From Alistipes sp. CAG:514 (lineage in GTDB: Bacteria > Bacteroidota > Bacteroidia > Bacteroidales > UBA932), in assembly GCA_000431015.1 (NCBI GenBank), contig HF985979.1, positions 1 through 10,545 of the forward strand: 10,545 bases of DNA, given 5' to 3'. A program made the translations under genes and the position numbers. Under the pieces are notes generated by a model that saw nothing but the letters and a program-made list of their open reading frames with translations, was not told where the DNA came from and made no database searches. Below, in pieces: positions 7,901-10,545 of the stretch (its first letter is position 1; every line of letters starts with the position of its first letter).

Positions 7901-9864
7901 GTGTCGTCCAGACCATCTCCCGGTACGAGGATGGAGGACGGATCAGAACGGCATCGGCGTTTGACTTCGCCGGGAACCAAACCCTCTCAAGGGAAGTTGT
8001 CTCTATGTCAGACGCGTGCGACACTGTGGAAAGGATCGACACATACGATCTGTGGGGCCGGATCAAAAGAACGACAACGAGTCTTTCGGATGGCAGCGGG
8101 CTTAACGCATCCAGCACAGTCGGCTATACGTATGACAATGTCGGAAGGCTGGTTGGAGTCACTTACGGCACTGGAGCCAATGCTGTCAACGAGTCCTTGG
8201 CCTACAACGTTAGGAGCTGGCTGACAGAAAAGCGGAGCGACGTGTTCGGAATGAGGTTGCGGTACAACACCCCAGCCCTTGGCTCCGCGCCTTGTTGGAA
8301 CGGCGGGGTTTCCGAGTGGGAATGGGGGTTCGGCACCGAGGCACCGCAGGCATATTCATTCTCCTACGATGCGTTGGGCCGCCTGACGGACTCCAGAAGA
8401 TTCATTGGGACATCGGGCTCCCCCACAGACTCTTTCTCAGAGCGGGATCTCTCCTATGACCTCAATGGGAACATACTGACCTTGAACCGCTTCGGAGAAT
8501 CCAGCTTGCTGCCGGAGGACGCACTGACTTTCTCATACTCCGGCAACAGGATTAACTCGGTGTCGGGATCACCATCTTTCGGCTACGACTCCAACGGCAA
8601 TATGACAGCGGACGGCAGGCTTGGCTTGAATCTCAGTTACAATCATCTGAACCTTGTAAGTGAAGTCGGTGACGCTTCCGGAACCCTAGCCTACTACACG
8701 TACATCTCTGACGGCACAAAGATCTCCGCCGAAAAGCCAGACGGCTCAGGAACCGTGTATAGAGGATCGCTTGTCTATTCAAAGGACGGGAACGGAAACC
8801 TCAGCCTTGACTGCGTCCTCACTGACGGAGGACGGATCGCCGCCGCGAGGGACGCTTCCGGAACCGTCACGGCCTATCACGCCCTCCACCACCTGACCGA
8901 CCACTTAGGCAGCGTCCGCGCCGTCGTCGATGGCGACACCGGCTCTGTGATCGAGACGAATGATTACTATCCGTTCGGAAAGCGGATTCAAGCTACGGGG
9001 CCGGTCGCAGAGCCTGTCGAAGCGACTTCCCCGAACCGCTGGCTCTTCTCCGGCAAGGAAGACCAGTCCTTCCTGAGCGCGGGCATCTCTCTCCTCGACT
9101 TCGGTGCCAGAATGTACGACCCGACAATAGCCAGCTGGATCACCGCCGATCCGTTGTCCGAAAGTTACTACGACATTAGTCCGTATGTCTATTGCATAGG
9201 AAATCCAACAAGTATCATTGACCCTAATGGTCAGTGGATCACATTATATTATAACGGCCACGAATATCGATATCAAGACGGAAAATTCCTACAATATCAG
9301 ACAGAAGGTGATAACGCAGGGTCATATATTCCTACATCTGATGTGCATGTACAATCTCTTGGGGAAGTGTTCATAGAATTATCAAAAGTCAAAACTGGCA
9401 AGTCTTTAATTGATTACTTTTCCAATGATGAGAACAATGCTTATATTAAATTTGATGAGGGAAATAATGTCATCAATCTTTCAGGTATATCCTCAACTAT
9501 ATATTTGAATAAAGATTTTATAGGCGAGGTGGTACCAACCGAAACCGGAATGCAACAAATGCCTTTTTGGCTTGTTGTTGGTCATGAGTTATCCCATAGG
9601 ATAGATTATTTGGAACGCGGAAATGACGCATCAAAGAACTGGATAGAGACGGAAAACGTAAAGATTAAGGATACTGAAATCCAAGCCACTCATTATGAAA
9701 ATTTGATGCGTGAAGAAGCTAAACTTCCATTAAGAACACACTATGCCACTATTGTGGTCGGTGATAATAAGATGCCATTTGAGCCTTCAAGGTTGATAAA
9801 TAGGAAAGGCAAGAGCGTTGTATTACCTAACGTTCATTATACTCCAATAAAGAAACGAAAATGA
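4930..9864 (+). CDS. RHS repeat protein with core domain and C-terminal M91-like metallopeptidase toxin
   Basis: This is the carboxy-terminal 1,644 residues of the RHS locus, numbered from the ATG at 4930. Residues 1-230 continue the shell up to SILWGY. Residues about 235-480 are a beta-sandwich-like insert common in Bacteroidota RHS proteins, ending before IDEIRVYP at 483. Residues 518-1320 hold many YD repeats (YEYDGLGRL, YTYDNVGRLV, FSYDALGRL, FGYDSNGN). Residues 1318-1434 are the RHS core: DHLGSVRAVVD, YYPFGKR, NRWLFSGKE, LLDFGARMYDP, then IDPNG with Asp1431, the usual self-cleavage boundary. Residues 1435-1644 are the toxin module with HELSH (His1552, Glu1553, His1556). Known RHS shells encapsulate such tips. 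This fragment lacks a signal peptide, so it can be exported only if joined to the upstream frame. The frame stays open back to 4846, but residues before 4930 are out-of-frame sequence of the upstream gene. Its stop overlaps the next start as ATGA (9861-9864). Confidence 0.9.
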   Translation: MNNNNSPNRFTENVSVCQIGAESFPNLINGRGDGLSLSKNFTYCWTAGSRIYTYFPYLKSKEVKTFHYGSGTSSQTAIVLVNYGYDNHRRLVRTTTTESAGGELTDSVRYTGSDGIRDSGVYAEMTDVSVNMSGIPIERIRYKNGKVIGAELTTYRKIAKAGIENYVPEAEYAAKLDEPASSFDTYDGRNVESQYGDPIIEYVEYDGMCNPLEVVKNGTGRTSILWGYEGMHPVALFNNATRRAGTIMVEEPGLVSDNEDHRTNTEHWFSYSFETLEGGDCEVHFDIPENVPDFDFWVVLDSSTYYRPRTREWVDDGSGGGHDSEVYVEFTKTVWLAAGKHRLAVTTLDPTIYPIPEEDAELESEANLEYNYLVRPQTSIEIPEDAHSAAGWLSIAYRGKQEREVNGFIGDYYHENFEGWRGNRQNGFHSEKGYVGEYTVNLEVSPERVYYVDYRVLIGGQWKYKKYRYYGPCQTINEGSSPIDEIRVYPVDGSVITATWSPNVGPRGVSDTRGMTTSYEYDGLGRLILCMDNDQSPTTGYAYHFRNDSDSTNHIRKTVYTEKNAAAPRVSTDYFDGLGRSIQTIMKGVGTNGGDISNLFEYDRNGRLLRSWLNSPVYNNGDGCVNPDVFKENASSFYGNTTSAESRPFSENVYDGSPLDRVKAVYGVGQDWFSAGKCAETEFLTNSTDVSTLKCLNLKVEEYSDTSFTVKKAGFYPASSLLVTKSMDEDGNTAYSFTDFSGKTLLERRVLSSDETADTYYVYDDFGDLRAVIPPMLSKEVSTSTSTHWTSDSEPFGRWAFLYVYDSRHRCVAKKMPGAGWNLTLYDKAGNAILTQDARQREQNEWAFNIPDALGRVCLQGLCEESSLFGNDTGIDVFSGPFQNVAVRAFRSQGSLAATSAFYGYSIDGMVIDSTTTFLTVNYYDDHSFVGMYGFPQDLLFDEALVDNGYGNRWSSAHNLLTGSMSAVITSEGVSTGKFRHTALFYDEYGRVVQTISRYEDGGRIRTASAFDFAGNQTLSREVVSMSDACDTVERIDTYDLWGRIKRTTTSLSDGSGLNASSTVGYTYDNVGRLVGVTYGTGANAVNESLAYNVRSWLTEKRSDVFGMRLRYNTPALGSAPCWNGGVSEWEWGFGTEAPQAYSFSYDALGRLTDSRRFIGTSGSPTDSFSERDLSYDLNGNILTLNRFGESSLLPEDALTFSYSGNRINSVSGSPSFGYDSNGNMTADGRLGLNLSYNHLNLVSEVGDASGTLAYYTYISDGTKISAEKPDGSGTVYRGSLVYSKDGNGNLSLDCVLTDGGRIAAARDASGTVTAYHALHHLTDHLGSVRAVVDGDTGSVIETNDYYPFGKRIQATGPVAEPVEATSPNRWLFSGKEDQSFLSAGISLLDFGARMYDPTIASWITADPLSESYYDISPYVYCIGNPTSIIDPNGQWITLYYNGHEYRYQDGKFLQYQTEGDNAGSYIPTSDVHVQSLGEVFIELSKVKTGKSLIDYFSNDENNAYIKFDEGNNVINLSGISSTIYLNKDFIGEVVPTETGMQQMPFWLVVGHELSHRIDYLERGNDASKNWIETENVKIKDTEIQATHYENLMREEAKLPLRTHYATIVVGDNKMPFEPSRLINRKGKSVVLPNVHYTPIKKRK
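9001..9030 (+). repeat. Short dispersed-repeat-like palindrome in frame inside the RHS core
   Basis: Perfect arms GTCGC (9004-9008) and GCGAC (9022-9026) flank the centre AGAGCCTGTCGAA. The core GAGCCTGTCGAAG matches the form of a very common intergenic repeat in many bacteria (GAGC-T-GTCGAAG flanked by complementary ends), as I recall it. Translated, it gives PVAEPVEAT between KRIQATG and NRWLFSGKE, a spot where RHS cores normally have a short variable loop. It keeps the frame open, so it looks like an in-frame insertion of a REP-like element. Confidence 0.6.
9232..9864 (+). other. C-terminal toxin module: NleD-like (family M91) zinc metallopeptidase domain
   Basis: This is the part of the RHS product after DPNG, 210 residues. 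HELSH is preceded by a hydrophobic strand (FWLVVG), as in zincins. About 30 residues later come TEIQATHYENLMREE and then LPLRTHY (1582-1605). An E-x-x-A-x-x-x-E-N-x-x-R-x-E helix followed by LPLR-x-x-Y is how I recall the NleD/M91 effector family, whose founder NleD cleaves JNK and p38 in host cells. The third zinc ligand cannot be assigned. Composition changes sharply: 42 of 60 bases are G or C at 8881-8940 against 20 of 60 at 9241-9300, as expected for an exchanged toxin cassette. The bacterial or host target is unknown. Another zincin family is possible, but the HExxH peptidase-like call itself is firm. Confidence 0.75.
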
Positions 9865-10049
9865 ACTATCTCAGAACATTAATAGCAGTTCTGTTTTGTG
9901 CGATGATTCTTCCTGCTAACGCGCAAGACAAGGATTGTTTTGCTGACCTTGAGAATGAATTGTCAAGCATACTGAAAAAAGACTCCAAATCATCAAGAAT
10001 ACTAAAGATAGGATCAAAATCGTCAAGAATACCGAGAAAAGTTGTTTGA
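9861..10049 (+). CDS. Putative secreted immunity protein, 5' part (interrupted by TGA)
   Basis: The ATG overlaps the RHS stop codon (ATGA), a strong sign of translational coupling and the usual place for the immunity gene of an RHS toxin. Residues 1-22 are a clear Sec signal peptide (MNYLRT, hydrophobic LIAVLFCAMIL, cleavage after PANA or PANAQ), so the mature protein would be periplasmic. The remainder starts as an acidic helix (DCFADLENELSSILKK) and then turns into two copies of an SKSSRI repeat before the TGA at 10047-10049. The repeat region looks out of frame: the -1 frame from 9980 to 10054 reads as an ordinary helical sequence (LQIIKNTKDRIKIVKNTEK). The A6 run at 9975-9980 is a natural place for the slip. 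Without its 3' part the product is 62 residues and probably inactive. No family is recognised; the immunity role is inferred from position. Confidence 0.6.
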   Translation: MNYLRTLIAVLFCAMILPANAQDKDCFADLENELSSILKKDSKSSRILKIGSKSSRIPRKVV

Positions 10050-10082
10050 TGGAATAGGGAAAAGATTTGTAAGCAATTCAAC

Positions 10083-10508
10083 ATGATATTTGCCAATATG
10101 TGCCAGTCTGATTTCATATCAAGTGACACAATCATTGTCGTAAGAAAGTCCCAAGAGTACCTATATATAGGGGAAGACAAGGCATTCTTTGCGGTAAAAT
10201 GTCTGCCGAATCAACGGCAGTATCGATTCTTAATAATCAATACTGCGAGAAAAGATACTATTATAAATAAAGATATCAATAGCTTTGACAGATTTAGTTG
10301 TATAATCAATCTTGCTTTGAAAGACAGCTCAGAATTGTTAAATAAAAATAATTTCGGGACGGTATTCACTGACGATCTGTATCTGTACTCTATTTGTATG
10401 ATAATAAGAAGAAGAGACGACCTCTTTCACATAAATTATTATAGAACACTTGGCCAAGAGATCTTCTTACAGAATAAGGACGCATATCCGCAAGAGCACA
10501 GCTTTTGA
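10083..10508 (+). CDS. Putative immunity protein, 3' part (same frame as the preceding signal-peptide ORF)
   Basis: This 141-residue reading begins at an internal ATG but is in the same frame as the ORF at 9861. The frame is open directly after the TGA, from TGG at 10050 (W-N-R-E-K-I-C-K-Q-F-N, then the Met). The two are therefore most simply one gene of about 215 codons disrupted upstream. Visible features are alternating beta strands (TIIVV, YLYIG, AFFAV, YRFLII), a middle helix, a tyrosine-rich segment (DLYLYSICMII) and a hydrophilic end. There is no signal peptide of its own, no membrane span and no recognised domain. GC is low (21 of 60 at 10321-10380), matching the toxin module and unlike the RHS body. 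Translated alone from 10083 it would stay in the cytoplasm. Confidence is good that it encodes protein, low on function. Confidence 0.6.
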   Translation: MIFANMCQSDFISSDTIIVVRKSQEYLYIGEDKAFFAVKCLPNQRQYRFLIINTARKDTIINKDINSFDRFSCIINLALKDSSELLNKNNFGTVFTDDLYLYSICMIIRRRDDLFHINYYRTLGQEIFLQNKDAYPQEHSF

Positions 10509-10545
10509 CGCAGGATTCACTGGTATTTATATGACAAATAGCGTG
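10509..10545. other. 3' flank, nothing recognised
   Basis: The last 37 bases contain no start of a convincing gene and no hairpin with a T run. The end of the toxin-immunity transcript is therefore not within the window. Confidence 0.5.

Noticed and set aside
8671..8865. 15-base direct repeat GACGCTTCCGGAACC at 8671 and 8851
   Set aside because: It encodes the DASGT turn of two successive RHS repeats, so it is explained by internal protein repetition and is not a mobile element boundary.
10047..10049. TGA read as tryptophan or selenocysteine in the immunity gene
   Set aside because: The GH92 gene, the RHS gene and the 3' immunity ORF all end in TGA, so the code is standard. No selenocysteine-type hairpin is evident after the codon, and the neighbouring -1 frame suggests indels rather than recoding.
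9866..10180. Minus-strand open frame of 104 codons across the immunity gene
   Set aside because: Low-complexity reading (repeated LDD-F-IL units) produced by the direct repeat on the other strand. It has no promoter and conflicts with the coupled plus-strand gene.
1..10545. CRISPR arrays, tRNA genes, transposase genes, phage or T6SS genes
   Set aside because: No regularly spaced repeats, cloverleaf-like sequences, transposase motifs or secretion-system genes were seen. The RHS protein has a Sec signal rather than a PAAR domain.

Overview
The window looks like a Bacteroidales-type (Bacteroidota) chromosome segment. The evidence is: promoter-like sites of the Bacteroides form TTTG-N19-20-TAnnTTTG, starts without a clear Shine-Dalgarno, a GH92 exo-alpha-mannosidase lipoprotein typical of gut glycan degraders, and a Sec-exported RHS/YD-repeat protein of the long Bacteroidota architecture. 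Genus cannot be fixed from this stretch.

Layout from left to right. Positions 1-113 (minus strand) hold the promoter and leader of a ribosomal RNA operon transcribed leftward; the mature 16S rRNA 5' end appears to lie at the very edge of the window. Positions 114-312 are non-coding, with a nested inverted repeat. Positions 313-2520 (minus) encode the GH92 lipoprotein. Positions 2521-2681 are a divergent promoter region with one candidate promoter in each direction. Positions 2682-9864 (plus) are one very large RHS locus that reads as two overlapping frames, 2682-4937 and 4930-9864. Protein continuity suggests one ancestral gene of about 2,395 codons broken by a one-base shift near 4935. The locus ends in an RHS core with a DPNG boundary, followed by an AT-rich C-terminal toxin module of 210 residues. 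That module carries HELSH and a downstream E-rich/LPLR motif resembling NleD-like peptidase family M91. An ATGA overlap couples it to a small secreted protein (9861 onward) in the position of the cognate immunity gene. That gene is itself interrupted by an in-frame TGA, and its frame reopens from 10050 to 10508.

Functional reading: GH92 is an independent glycan-foraging enzyme that happens to sit beside the rrn operon. The RHS gene and the following gene form a polymorphic toxin-immunity unit. A Sec signal starts the exported shell, RHS repeats encapsulate the cargo, the core cuts at DPNG, and the metallopeptidase-like tip is the payload. The immunity candidate has its own signal peptide, so protection probably acts in the periplasm. 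Both components carry frame lesions, so the unit may be decaying, may be phase-switched, or the lesions may be sequence errors. A short GTCGC...GCGAC dispersed-repeat-like element sits in frame inside the RHS core.
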